DNA of 50,365 nt, taken from positions 1 to 50,365 of IMG/VR virus record IMGVR_UViG_3300015360_000062. One strand, given 5' to 3'. The stretch comes from a virus. Shown here piece after piece: positions 34,157-42,163 of the stretch. Within the stretch, counting starts at the first letter, position 1. Each line of letters starts with the position of its first letter. The notes beneath the pieces are model-generated. The model made no database searches. It was not told the DNA's origin and was given only the letters and a program-made list of their open reading frames with translations. Both the position numbers and the translations under genes were made by a program.

Positions 34157-36925
34157 ATGGCTAACATACCCGGAGCAACAAATATCCTACCAGGCGTTAT
34201 TACCGATGTAGTAACACAATCACGCGGAGTTTCGATCCCTGGTGGTTCCCGTATAGCGGCGATAATCGGAGAAGGCTCTACTGACCAAACTTTAGTTTCA
34301 ACAGCTTCAGGTGGTGGAAAAGACGGATTCGATCCAACGTACGCATCAGCAACTGGTGCTGATGGAAGGCATTTTAGAATTTCTGGCGCTCCATTGGTCG
34401 CTAGAAGAACAACTTTATACAAGAATGGTATTCCATTAGTTGGTTTAGAATCACTAATTGATACAGATCCATTTAGCAAGAAATATGATTATAGGCTTGA
34501 TATTGCTACTGGTAAAATTGAACTTCAAACCGCATACATCTTCGATCAAGGTGGGGCATATTACTTACCACTAACAACAAATGTTGGTGCAGGTACACTT
34601 ACTGGTCTAGAGTTATTAGATGTAAATGCACCAGCAGAAACATGGACCATTAGATGCGTATCTGTTCAAAGAACCGCATTAAATGCACCTATTGCCGGAA
34701 CTGCTAAATTCTTGGCTTTTGGATCTATCTCAGGCGCAAAACTTGATGCTAATGGGAATCCAATTCTTTGGACTGTTGGTGGCGCTGAAGTTGACAATGA
34801 TGTACTTAATTTTGCCATTGCAGAAACTACCCCAGTTTTCAGAGAGGGTGATGCCTTCACTGTAAAAGTAAGAAGTGGCGTTCTAAATAGAAGCGATTCT
34901 TTAACTACAAACTTTATCCCAACATTGACACTTAATGATCCTGTTTTGGTACAAGGTCCAGGTGATACATATGCAAGACACGGATTGCCAAGTGTTGGAA
35001 ATAACTTAAGCTTGGGTGCTCAATTAGCTTTCGCTAACGCAGCTCCAGCATTAGTTACAGTTCAAGCTGCTCCTCCAATGCCAAGAAGAACCTCATATAT
35101 TCTTAACTCATCGGTAGATGCAGATTCTTCGGATTTAAATGAATTTATGTATCCATTACCAGCAGGTGCAACTCCTGACGTAAATGCATCAATTCATTTC
35201 TTCGTTACAAATAATACAACAAATGTTGAAACTCAAATTCTACCAAATAAGTACGAATATTATTTGGTTGGTGAAGGTGGTGGAGAGCCAACTTTTTCAG
35301 AGTTCATTACAGATGACACTGCTGCACCAGCCGGATTTTCTTACTTCTATACAGTAGTTGAGTCTGCTGCAACTATGGAAACAGAAGAAGATGGTTATAT
35401 CGCTAGAGTTCCTAGCACAACCAATCAAGGTATTTTCGAATCTTCAGTAACGTTCGATTTGACTCATGATGGTAAGAATTTAGTAATTACTGGTTCTACC
35501 AATAGCGCAAATGATGGTACTTATTTAATTGATTCAGTATCTAATGGTAATTTATATGTTACTAAAACAACAGCTTTCACTAATTTAGTTAATGGAAGCG
35601 GCATTACTTTTGCAGTAATAGATGTCGAAACAGGAATTGCTGTAACTGAAGATGTAAGTGAAGCAACAGACGGTTACTTAGTATCTCTTGGTTCTGGAAC
35701 TGCAACTTTTGGAAGCTCAATAGTAGTAGATTTCGGAGATCTTGATGGTTATACTGATATACTTACTCGTCGTTTGCTAATTTCTGGTTCAACTACAGGA
35801 AATAATGGTTTATACGATATTACTGCTATCAACATTCCAGCCAATACAATAACAATTGCAAAAGCAATCGTTCAAGAATCTGGTTTAAGATTTGAAGTTA
35901 AAGATACAGATGATGTAGATAATTACGTTGTAGTAAATAAGAATGTTGTTCCAGATAATCATCAACTAAGAGTAACTTTGATTGATACATTAGAAGCAAG
36001 CTTCTATGATGCTGGTTGGATCAATGCTTTAGAATCACTTGAAACAGTTGAATGTGATATCGTTGTACCACTTCCAAAACAAACAATCTCCGTAATATTC
36101 CAAAACGCATTGAATCATTGTAAAGCAATGAGCAATATCCGTAACAAGAAGGAAAGAGTATTATTTGCTGGAGCAATCAATGGATTAACAAGTGCCAATG
36201 TAATCGGAACAGCCGATGCAGCGGTAGAAGATATTGGTGTTCTAGAAGGTATTCAAGGAGAAACAGTTACTGACATTCTTGCAGGAAACGTTGAAGATTT
36301 AGCAAACTACTCAGTATCAGATGCCTTCGGAAATACATTCAGATGTGTATACTTCTACCCTGACCAAATCGTTGTTCAAGCTGGTGCAGAGAACGTCCTA
36401 ATCGATGGTTTCTATATAGCAGCAGCCGCAGCAGGTTACTTGTCAGCAGATACAAGAGTTGAAAACCCACTAACGAATAAGGTCTTGAGTGGTTTTACTA
36501 TTCTAAGAAACAGAACGTTCTCAACTTTGACATTGGAACAATTAGCATCAGCAGGTATTTGTACATTACAACCAGTAACTGGTGGTGGTAGAGTTGTATG
36601 GGGCATTACAACAACTCAAAGTGGATTCCCAGAGGAACAAGAAATCTCTATTGTATTCATTAGAGATAGAGTAGCAAAGAGCTTGAGAGCAGGCTTCGCA
36701 GGATTCATTGGTTTAGCTGAGACCCCAGATACAGGTTCAATATTGAATACTCGTGCTGTAATCTTACTAAACGCCTTAATGTCTCAAGGTTTGATTACAG
36801 ATTATAGGGATCTATCTGTAGCTAGAGACAGCGCTGATCCTCGTCAATGGAATATCGGAGTAAGAGTACAACCTACCTACCCTGTCAATTTCATTTACAT
36901 CAAAGTGGGTCTAGGTCAACTATAA
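34157..36925 (+). CDS. Tail sheath protein, enlarged
   Basis: A 922-residue sheath subunit; these stack around the tube and contract to drive infection. The N-terminus (Pro-Gly-Val-x-Thr-Asp-Val near 12-18) and the C-terminal domain (about 690-922, with Gln-Trp-Asn-Ile-Gly-Val-Arg-Val near 905 and the Ala-Gly-Phe/Phe-Ile-Gly strands near 845-855) match the sheath family core. AAGGA (34146-34150) precedes the ATG. It is longer than typical sheaths (about 350-660 residues) because of inserted beta domains in the middle, including a duplicated one at 429-489 and 520-583. The last third uses C-ending codons more often, consistent with high expression. The tube gene follows after 14 bases. Confidence 0.92.
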   Translation: MANIPGATNILPGVITDVVTQSRGVSIPGGSRIAAIIGEGSTDQTLVSTASGGGKDGFDPTYASATGADGRHFRISGAPLVARRTTLYKNGIPLVGLESLIDTDPFSKKYDYRLDIATGKIELQTAYIFDQGGAYYLPLTTNVGAGTLTGLELLDVNAPAETWTIRCVSVQRTALNAPIAGTAKFLAFGSISGAKLDANGNPILWTVGGAEVDNDVLNFAIAETTPVFREGDAFTVKVRSGVLNRSDSLTTNFIPTLTLNDPVLVQGPGDTYARHGLPSVGNNLSLGAQLAFANAAPALVTVQAAPPMPRRTSYILNSSVDADSSDLNEFMYPLPAGATPDVNASIHFFVTNNTTNVETQILPNKYEYYLVGEGGGEPTFSEFITDDTAAPAGFSYFYTVVESAATMETEEDGYIARVPSTTNQGIFESSVTFDLTHDGKNLVITGSTNSANDGTYLIDSVSNGNLYVTKTTAFTNLVNGSGITFAVIDVETGIAVTEDVSEATDGYLVSLGSGTATFGSSIVVDFGDLDGYTDILTRRLLISGSTTGNNGLYDITAINIPANTITIAKAIVQESGLRFEVKDTDDVDNYVVVNKNVVPDNHQLRVTLIDTLEASFYDAGWINALESLETVECDIVVPLPKQTISVIFQNALNHCKAMSNIRNKKERVLFAGAINGLTSANVIGTADAAVEDIGVLEGIQGETVTDILAGNVEDLANYSVSDAFGNTFRCVYFYPDQIVVQAGAENVLIDGFYIAAAAAGYLSADTRVENPLTNKVLSGFTILRNRTFSTLTLEQLASAGICTLQPVTGGGRVVWGITTTQSGFPEEQEISIVFIRDRVAKSLRAGFAGFIGLAETPDTGSILNTRAVILLNALMSQGLITDYRDLSVARDSADPRQWNIGVRVQPTYPVNFIYIKVGLGQL
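35441..35905 (+). repeat. Duplicated beta domain inserted in the sheath protein
   Basis: Copies at residues 429-489 (35441-35623) and 520-583 (35714-35905). Both have [LV]-[LV]-Ile-[ST]-Gly-Ser-Thr at corresponding positions (442-448 and 540-546), then Asn-x-Gly-x-Tyr-[LD]-Ile, an Ile/Val-x-Lys strand and an ending with Phe-[AE]-Val-[IK]-Asp. They are not part of the conserved sheath core and probably project from the tail surface. Confidence 0.72.
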
Positions 36926-36939
36926 TTAGGGAGTTTTAA

Positions 36940-37626
36940 ATGGTCTCAAGTCCAAACGCACAGTCTACAGTATCACTAAATACAGGTGTTAACAAAACTA
37001 GTACAGCAATTTCAACCAACATTATTATTTTGGTTAACAACATTCCAGTCGGCGCTGTTCAATCATTAGCAATACATGAAAAAAGAAGTGTTAAGATGAT
37101 CGATGAAGTTGGAACAGACGGTCATATTGACTCTGTTCCAAATCAATCAACTGAAATCTCTGGTACCTGCCAAAGAATAAGGTTTGATAAGTTAAGAATT
37201 GCCGAAGCTTTCAGCAGAGGTTTTATTCACGTAGCTTCTCAAGTTTATCCTTTCGACATTGTTATCTTAGATAAACAAAAGAGAGATAGAGGAAGCCAAA
37301 TCTCTACCGTAATTAAGAACGTATGGATCGAAGGTATTGAGTATACTTATACAGTTCAAGATTGGGTTATCTCTGAAACCATGCAATGGAAAGCTGAAAC
37401 AATTTTCAGTATCTTGAATGGTGGGTCAAGACCAGGAGCTAGTGGATCATCTTCTGCATCAGTTGCAGTTGGAGGAGAAAGAGCAATTCAACACGCTACA
37501 TTCGCTATGGGTGATGGTGGAAGCATTGCTAACATTGAACAAGTTACTGATACAGGCGGCAGAAGAGGTTCTCTTGATGCAGCAGGTCTTATCGATCTTG
37601 ATATGGGTAACCCAAGCTCATACTGA
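36940..37626 (+). CDS. Probable tail tube protein
   Basis: A 228-residue protein starting 14 bases after the sheath stop with AGGGAG (36928-36933). The order sheath then tube is standard in contractile tails. It is largely beta, with Ile-Glu-Tyr-Thr-Tyr-Thr-Val-Gln-Asp-Trp near 133-141 and Trp-Lys-Ala-Glu near 152, then a Ser/Gly-rich C-terminal stretch (about 163-200). Frequent AAC, TTC and ATC codons point to high expression. A hairpin terminator follows directly. The tube call rests on position, size and composition. Confidence 0.8.
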   Translation: MVSSPNAQSTVSLNTGVNKTSTAISTNIIILVNNIPVGAVQSLAIHEKRSVKMIDEVGTDGHIDSVPNQSTEISGTCQRIRFDKLRIAEAFSRGFIHVASQVYPFDIVILDKQKRDRGSQISTVIKNVWIEGIEYTYTVQDWVISETMQWKAETIFSILNGGSRPGASGSSSASVAVGGERAIQHATFAMGDGGSIANIEQVTDTGGRRGSLDAAGLIDLDMGNPSSY

Positions 37627-37664
37627 TTAATTTAACAGATTAGATTAGCTTAAAAAAGAATTAG

Positions 37665-37706
37665 CCTACAACTTGATATATTTAAGTTGTAGGTTTATTT
37701 ATTTTT
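37665..37706 (+). terminator. Rho-independent terminator after the tube gene
   Basis: CCTACAACTT (37665-37674) pairs exactly with AAGTTGTAGG (37684-37693), loop nine bases, followed by a T-rich tail. The tail runs straight into the GGAGG ribosome binding site (37707-37711) of the next gene, so readthrough must feed the chaperone and later genes, and the hairpin may set their level below the tube. Confidence 0.88.
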
Positions 37707-37715
37707 GGAGGATGA

Positions 37716-38390
37716 ATGGGAAGTTATGATAGTCCACTTGGCAGTAGAAAAGTTACAAGCGCCCCTTTGAGAGAGTTTGATATTCCAGATGAAGCTGAAG
37801 AAGATCAAGCAGTAAGAAGAACAACTAGAAATTTTTCAAGCTCTACACCAGTTTATGATGAAGCAGCTATGAGAGAATTTCAATCAAGAGCAGATCAGCA
37901 AGAAGAGCCTGATGCGGCTGAAGTTGAAAGACAAATAAAAGCTGCTAGAGATAGCAGAAGGTCTGGTAAAGAAAGATTAAATGACGGTGCCAAACGTAGA
38001 ATTGAAATGCTACTTGGTATGACCAGAACTGTTCATAGAGTAGATTTTGGTGATAATAAATCATTTGGATTACATACACTAAAATCTAAAGAGATGAGAG
38101 AGGCTATCATGGTTTCTGCTGAATTTGATGGCACTGTACAAGGTCCATTTGAAATTAGAAAACAATTACTTGCCAGATCTATTTTTGAGGTATCCGGTAT
38201 TGGTATTGATCAATTTGTCGGGTCAGATAGTATGGATGTAAAACTTGCTTTTATTGATGAACTAGATGAAAGTTTATTAAATAAGTTATATGGTGAATAT
38301 TTTAAGCTAGTAGCGGAATCAAAAGAAAAGTTTTCAATCAAAACTGATGAAGACGCGAAAGAGGTAATTGAAGACTTAAAAAAATCGTAA
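37716..38390 (+). CDS. Tail assembly chaperone, short (G-like) form
   Basis: A 224-residue, charged protein between the tube and tape measure genes. GGAGG (37707-37711) precedes the ATG by four bases. The first 90 residues are acidic and flexible; residues about 95-200 are more compact, with a Phe-Gly-Asp-Asn stretch and a helical end. The gene ends with Lys-Lys-Ser and a stop right after a run of seven A, where a -1 frameshift is predicted. In lambda-type and many other tails, two overlapping frames in this slot make the short and long forms of a chaperone that coats the tape measure during tail assembly. Confidence 0.8.
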   Translation: MGSYDSPLGSRKVTSAPLREFDIPDEAEEDQAVRRTTRNFSSSTPVYDEAAMREFQSRADQQEEPDAAEVERQIKAARDSRRSGKERLNDGAKRRIEMLLGMTRTVHRVDFGDNKSFGLHTLKSKEMREAIMVSAEFDGTVQGPFEIRKQLLARSIFEVSGIGIDQFVGSDSMDVKLAFIDELDESLLNKLYGEYFKLVAESKEKFSIKTDEDAKEVIEDLKKS

Positions 38391-38749
38391 ATGAACCGGA
38401 TCAGAGATTTATCTGGTTTTTATGTAGAGAGATATACAAAACAACACCGGATGATTCTAGGATAACCGATATGGACCCGGTTCTGAAGATATGGATGTAT
38501 GAGAATTGGCTTGCGGTTCAAAATGATCTTGCTGAGATAGCTAAAAATCACGCATATTTATTAGCATCATTCTCTCATCCAGATGCTGTTAAGAAAATAC
38601 TTGGCGATGATAATGTTCATGAATCTAATGAAGAAGACTTCGACGAGTCACTTAAGATCGTAAAAGAAGGCACTTTAAGAATTTTCAATGAAGAAACCAC
38701 TAAGAAGCAAGAGCCTATAAGGCGAAAACGTCGTCATATAAAAGGATAA
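37716..38749 (+). CDS. Predicted frameshift fusion (G-T-like) tail chaperone
   Basis: If ribosomes slip -1 at A AAA AAA (38378-38384), the 223 in-frame residues join 121 residues read from 38384 to the stop at 38747-38749. The -1 frame has no stop between the slip site and the ATG at 38471, which lies in the same frame. The added part holds a Glu-Pro-Asp-Gln-Arg-Phe-Ile-Trp-Phe start, a Trp-Met-Tyr-Glu-Asn-Trp helix and a Lys/Arg-rich end. In lambda this long form recruits the tape measure while the short form coats it. The second part could also start alone at ATG 38471, which has AGGA eight bases upstream. Confidence 0.75.
38378..38418 (+). other. Predicted -1 ribosomal frameshift signal
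   Basis: Slippery heptamer A AAA AAA at 38378-38384 in the correct phase (TTA AAA AAA in the zero frame), four bases before the zero-frame stop at 38388-38390. A 9-base spacer leads to an 8-pair stem: 38394-38401 with 38411-38418, one G-U pair, 9-base loop. Heptamer, spacer and stem fit known -1 signals in phage tail chaperone genes. Confidence 0.8.
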
Positions 38750-38752
38750 TTT

Positions 38753-41284
38753 ATGTCTGATCCAATAACACCAGTAGTAGTAACAGTAGATCCAGCTGCA
38801 GTTGAAGATAGTACTCAAGCTTTAGAGAGATCTGCTGATGCTTTGAAAAGATATGGTGATGTGGCTCAGCAATCTGGTTCATTAATAGATCTTTTTAATA
38901 AGAAAATGGCTGAGGTTGGAATATCATTAACTGATAATCAATCTTTAACAGAAGAGCAAGCTACAAAATTTGGATTATTGACACTTGCTGTTGGTGTTAC
39001 AAAAAAATCTTTTGATAATCTTGCTGGCATAGATGTTAGAGGCATGTCCACATTCAAAGGACAGATAGAGGGTATGATTAGCTCATTAGGAAAGGGTAAT
39101 GGTGCTATTGATGCTCTTACAGCAATGGCGCTAAATAGCTTTGGAAAGGTAATTCCAGACTCTATTAAGGGTAATATATCGCTTGTAAAAGATTTCGTTT
39201 TGAATCTAGCTGAAAGTGCCGATAACGGCATGAGATTACAGAATGCTTATGTCCAATTAGCAGGTAAAACTGGTAATCTTGGGCAAGTATTCAATGGTGC
39301 TGGCGATAGTCTTGGTAACATGAATGCTCTTTTATCTAAACAACAAGAGCTAATGGCAAGTGCTGGAGAAGCAACCGGCGCACTACCAGAAGAAATTCAT
39401 AAATACTGGGCTGAACTTGGAACTGTACCTAAAGCATTAGATAGTGTTATCGCTAGTAGTACTCATAGCGGTCAAAGTATCAGTATGTTAACAGCTACTA
39501 TTAAGTTAGCTACAGGAGGTGCGCGAAATTATTCTGAAGTAGTACAAGACTTGCACACAGCATTTAAGACATACAATATTACAGGGTCTGAGGCGTTACA
39601 ATTTACTGCTCGAATGAGTGAAATAGCTAGCAAGTATGGGACTGATCTTGATGATGTTAGAAGATCATTGTTAGACACTGCTGGAGCATTTAAAATGTTT
39701 GGTAATGAAGCAGAAGGTGCTGCAAGAATGATGAATAGTTATATGGGCGCCCTAAAATCCACAGGTTTAAGTGGAGCATCATCAATTGAAATAATAGGTT
39801 CATTAACAAAATCAATGGCTGGATTGAGTATTGCCCAAAAAGGATTCTTATCAGCACAGACTGGTGGTCCTGGCGGTTTAATGGGTGGTTTCCAAATTGA
39901 AAAGATGATGAATGAGGGTAAGATAGATGAGGTATTTGAAAAAATACGTACGCAAATGCAGAAACAATTTGGAAAGATTGTATCTGTTGAAGAAGCAGCT
40001 AATAGTCCACAAGCAGCAGCACAACTAGTTAAACAAAGAGCTATTCTTAAACAAGGTCCATTAGGTAATTTCGCTAAGGACGATCAAACTGCAACAAAAA
40101 TTCTTGATGCATTCAGAGCTAAACAAGAAGGACGTGCCGATGTAGCTCCATTATCTGAAACGATTGTTAACGATCAAATGGATCGTGGTACTAAAATTCA
40201 AGAGCAGTCATATACAGAACTAACTAAAATAAGAGCATTAATTGCCGCACAAAAGGGACAGGCAGAGATTGCAGTGAAAGGTACTTTTGAAGAAGTTGCA
40301 GCCGCAAGAACTGGCACTAAAATTGATCCAAATGGTGATCACCGTGATTTAGCTAAAGATAATTTGAGGCAGAATATGAAAATGGCTGCTTCAAGGAGTG
40401 GTACAGTTGCCAATGATCATAGAGAATCTTTAGAAACAGGTCAAGTTAAAGATAAAGCCGGCGAGGCAATGAAAAATAGTATAGGTAAGACTTTGGAGAT
40501 ATTTGGTGAAATACCAAGTATCATAGGATCATCTTTATTAGCAGCTAAGAGCAAGATAATGGGGTCAGATACCAAACCGCAAACTCTTACAATAGATAAA
40601 ATAAAAGAAAAGATTGAAGCTAGAAAAGAGCAGGATGCTAATGTAGAAAAGGCTCCAAAAAGCACTAACGGAATATCTACTGCCATTGCATCAGCTACTC
40701 CTGCAAAGACGATGGCTCAACAAGTTGGTGGAGTATTATCTGGCATTGGAGATACTATATTTGGAAGAACAGGAATTCCAACCGCTGATACTAAAGCTAA
40801 TGTAGGTTCAGGTAATGGAATTCCAACATCGAGGGCACCTGCTGAAGCTGAAGCTAATGTAGTTCCAGGTAATGGAATTACAGCATCGAGGGCACCTGCT
40901 GATACTAAAGATAATGGAATTTCAAAATCGAAGGCACCTGCTGAATATAAGCCTAATAATATTCCAGCATTAGCAAAAAAGCAAGCTACAGGTACTGGAA
41001 GAATGCCTGAGTTGCATCAACACGCACAAGCTGGTGTAAAGGCAAAATCTGCAAGCCCTGCACAACAAGTGCAGCAAGCTGTTGCAGCGAATGGAATTAC
41101 AACTAGTGCCCCACCAGAAAAAGGACAAAGACCAACTGGTGCGGTTGTAAGCAGACCAACTGTTGAGCCACCACCTCAAAAAGTTCATGTTGAAATTACT
41201 GGGTATTGTGTAAAATGTAAGAATGAAATTGCTGGTTCTAGACAATCTCATTCAACAAGTGCCGCGAGTGGCGCAGGAGACTAA
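38753..41284 (+). CDS. Tail tape measure protein
   Basis: An 843-residue protein directly after the chaperone pair, with AAAGGA before its ATG. Tape measures set tail length and are threaded inside the tube. It is long, helical and rich in Ala, Gly, Ser, Lys and Glu, with the repeating small-residue pattern of the family. Using the family rule of roughly 0.15 nm per residue, the tail would be about 125 nm. The C-terminal part (about 660-800) is a Pro/Ala/Asn-rich low-complexity region with short repeats. The extreme end has Cys819-x2-Cys822 in a Gly-Tyr-Cys-Val-Lys-Cys-Lys context, a possible metal or disulphide site. Confidence 0.88.
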   Translation: MSDPITPVVVTVDPAAVEDSTQALERSADALKRYGDVAQQSGSLIDLFNKKMAEVGISLTDNQSLTEEQATKFGLLTLAVGVTKKSFDNLAGIDVRGMSTFKGQIEGMISSLGKGNGAIDALTAMALNSFGKVIPDSIKGNISLVKDFVLNLAESADNGMRLQNAYVQLAGKTGNLGQVFNGAGDSLGNMNALLSKQQELMASAGEATGALPEEIHKYWAELGTVPKALDSVIASSTHSGQSISMLTATIKLATGGARNYSEVVQDLHTAFKTYNITGSEALQFTARMSEIASKYGTDLDDVRRSLLDTAGAFKMFGNEAEGAARMMNSYMGALKSTGLSGASSIEIIGSLTKSMAGLSIAQKGFLSAQTGGPGGLMGGFQIEKMMNEGKIDEVFEKIRTQMQKQFGKIVSVEEAANSPQAAAQLVKQRAILKQGPLGNFAKDDQTATKILDAFRAKQEGRADVAPLSETIVNDQMDRGTKIQEQSYTELTKIRALIAAQKGQAEIAVKGTFEEVAAARTGTKIDPNGDHRDLAKDNLRQNMKMAASRSGTVANDHRESLETGQVKDKAGEAMKNSIGKTLEIFGEIPSIIGSSLLAAKSKIMGSDTKPQTLTIDKIKEKIEARKEQDANVEKAPKSTNGISTAIASATPAKTMAQQVGGVLSGIGDTIFGRTGIPTADTKANVGSGNGIPTSRAPAEAEANVVPGNGITASRAPADTKDNGISKSKAPAEYKPNNIPALAKKQATGTGRMPELHQHAQAGVKAKSASPAQQVQQAVAANGITTSAPPEKGQRPTGAVVSRPTVEPPPQKVHVEITGYCVKCKNEIAGSRQSHSTSAASGAGD
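40808..40950 (+). repeat. Short degenerate repeats in the tape measure gene
   Basis: Three copies of an element containing AATGGAATT and then TCGAGGGCACCTGCTG (the last as TCGAAGGCACCTGCTG) begin at 40814, 40871 and 40913. Spacing is 57 and then 42 bases, both whole codons, giving Asn-Gly-Ile-x-x-Ser-[RK]-Ala-Pro-Ala repeats. Such repeats can change in number and vary the C-terminal linker length. Confidence 0.8.
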
Positions 41285-41285
41285 G

Positions 41286-42161
41286 ATGGGTATAGCTGAT
41301 TTAATCAAAGATACTAATGATGTACAAGATCAATTAAATAAAGTAAACCCAATAAAAGATCCTATTGGTAATTATAGAAGTGATGGATTTCTAATACCTG
41401 CAACTTATCAGGCAGATGGAAATGGATTGCCTTATAATAACGTTAAAGGTGGTAGAGATGCTACAATAAGACGAAATATTATAACTTGGTTTGTTCCTGA
41501 ATTTGGTATTGTAAGAATGTATGTAAACCCAGCATCTATTACTTATAATCATAAAAAAGCAATAGTAAAGGATAGAACTAAGGGTGGTTATACTTTACAA
41601 TATTGGGGTGAAGAATTAAGCACCTTGAACATATCAGGAACTACTGGTAGTTCTGGTATGGAAGGCATGAATGTTCTCTATGAAATATATAGAGCAGAAC
41701 AGTATGCATTCGATGGTATTGGTTTAACGCTAGCATCACAAGGTGCAGCAGCCAGTCTCGCAAACAATCTAGTAAGTGCCGCAGGAGGCGCGCTAGGTGG
41801 CTTGTTCTCTACTAGTAATGCTACTAAGGACTCAGCAGCAACACTTGGTGCTGGTCTGTTAGGTGGTGTTCTAGGGGTAGAATCATCGAGCAATTCATTA
41901 GCAGCTAAAAACATTCCTTCATTAGCACAACTTGCATTTACAGTTGAGATGTATTATTCTGGCTGGGTATATAGAGGATTTTTTGAAAGTATGACAATAA
42001 ATGAAAAAGCAAATGATTTTCTTTTGGATTATCAGATGTCATTTGTTGTAACACAAAGAAGAGGTTATAGAGTTAATAGCTTTCCATTCAATAGAAGTGC
42101 TAAAGATGGTCCAAGTAATTATACTACACCACATTCTTTCTCAGGAAAAGTCACAGGATAA
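41286..42161 (+). CDS. Tail/baseplate protein following the tape measure
   Basis: A 291-residue protein from the ATG at 41286, chosen because AGGAG (41275-41279) precedes it and upstream in-frame codons lie inside the tape measure gene. Residues about 60-125 are beta-rich (Trp-Phe-Val-Pro-Glu-Phe-Gly-Ile, then Asn-Pro-x-Ser-Ile-Thr-Tyr). A Gly/Ala-rich loop covers about 149-209, followed by a Tyr/Phe-rich end (Tyr-Tyr-Ser-Gly-Trp-Val-Tyr). The slot after the tape measure usually encodes tail-tip, tube-initiator or baseplate proteins. I could not name the family. Confidence 0.78.
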   Translation: MGIADLIKDTNDVQDQLNKVNPIKDPIGNYRSDGFLIPATYQADGNGLPYNNVKGGRDATIRRNIITWFVPEFGIVRMYVNPASITYNHKKAIVKDRTKGGYTLQYWGEELSTLNISGTTGSSGMEGMNVLYEIYRAEQYAFDGIGLTLASQGAAASLANNLVSAAGGALGGLFSTSNATKDSAATLGAGLLGGVLGVESSSNSLAAKNIPSLAQLAFTVEMYYSGWVYRGFFESMTINEKANDFLLDYQMSFVVTQRRGYRVNSFPFNRSAKDGPSNYTTPHSFSGKVTG

Positions 42162-42163
42162 AT

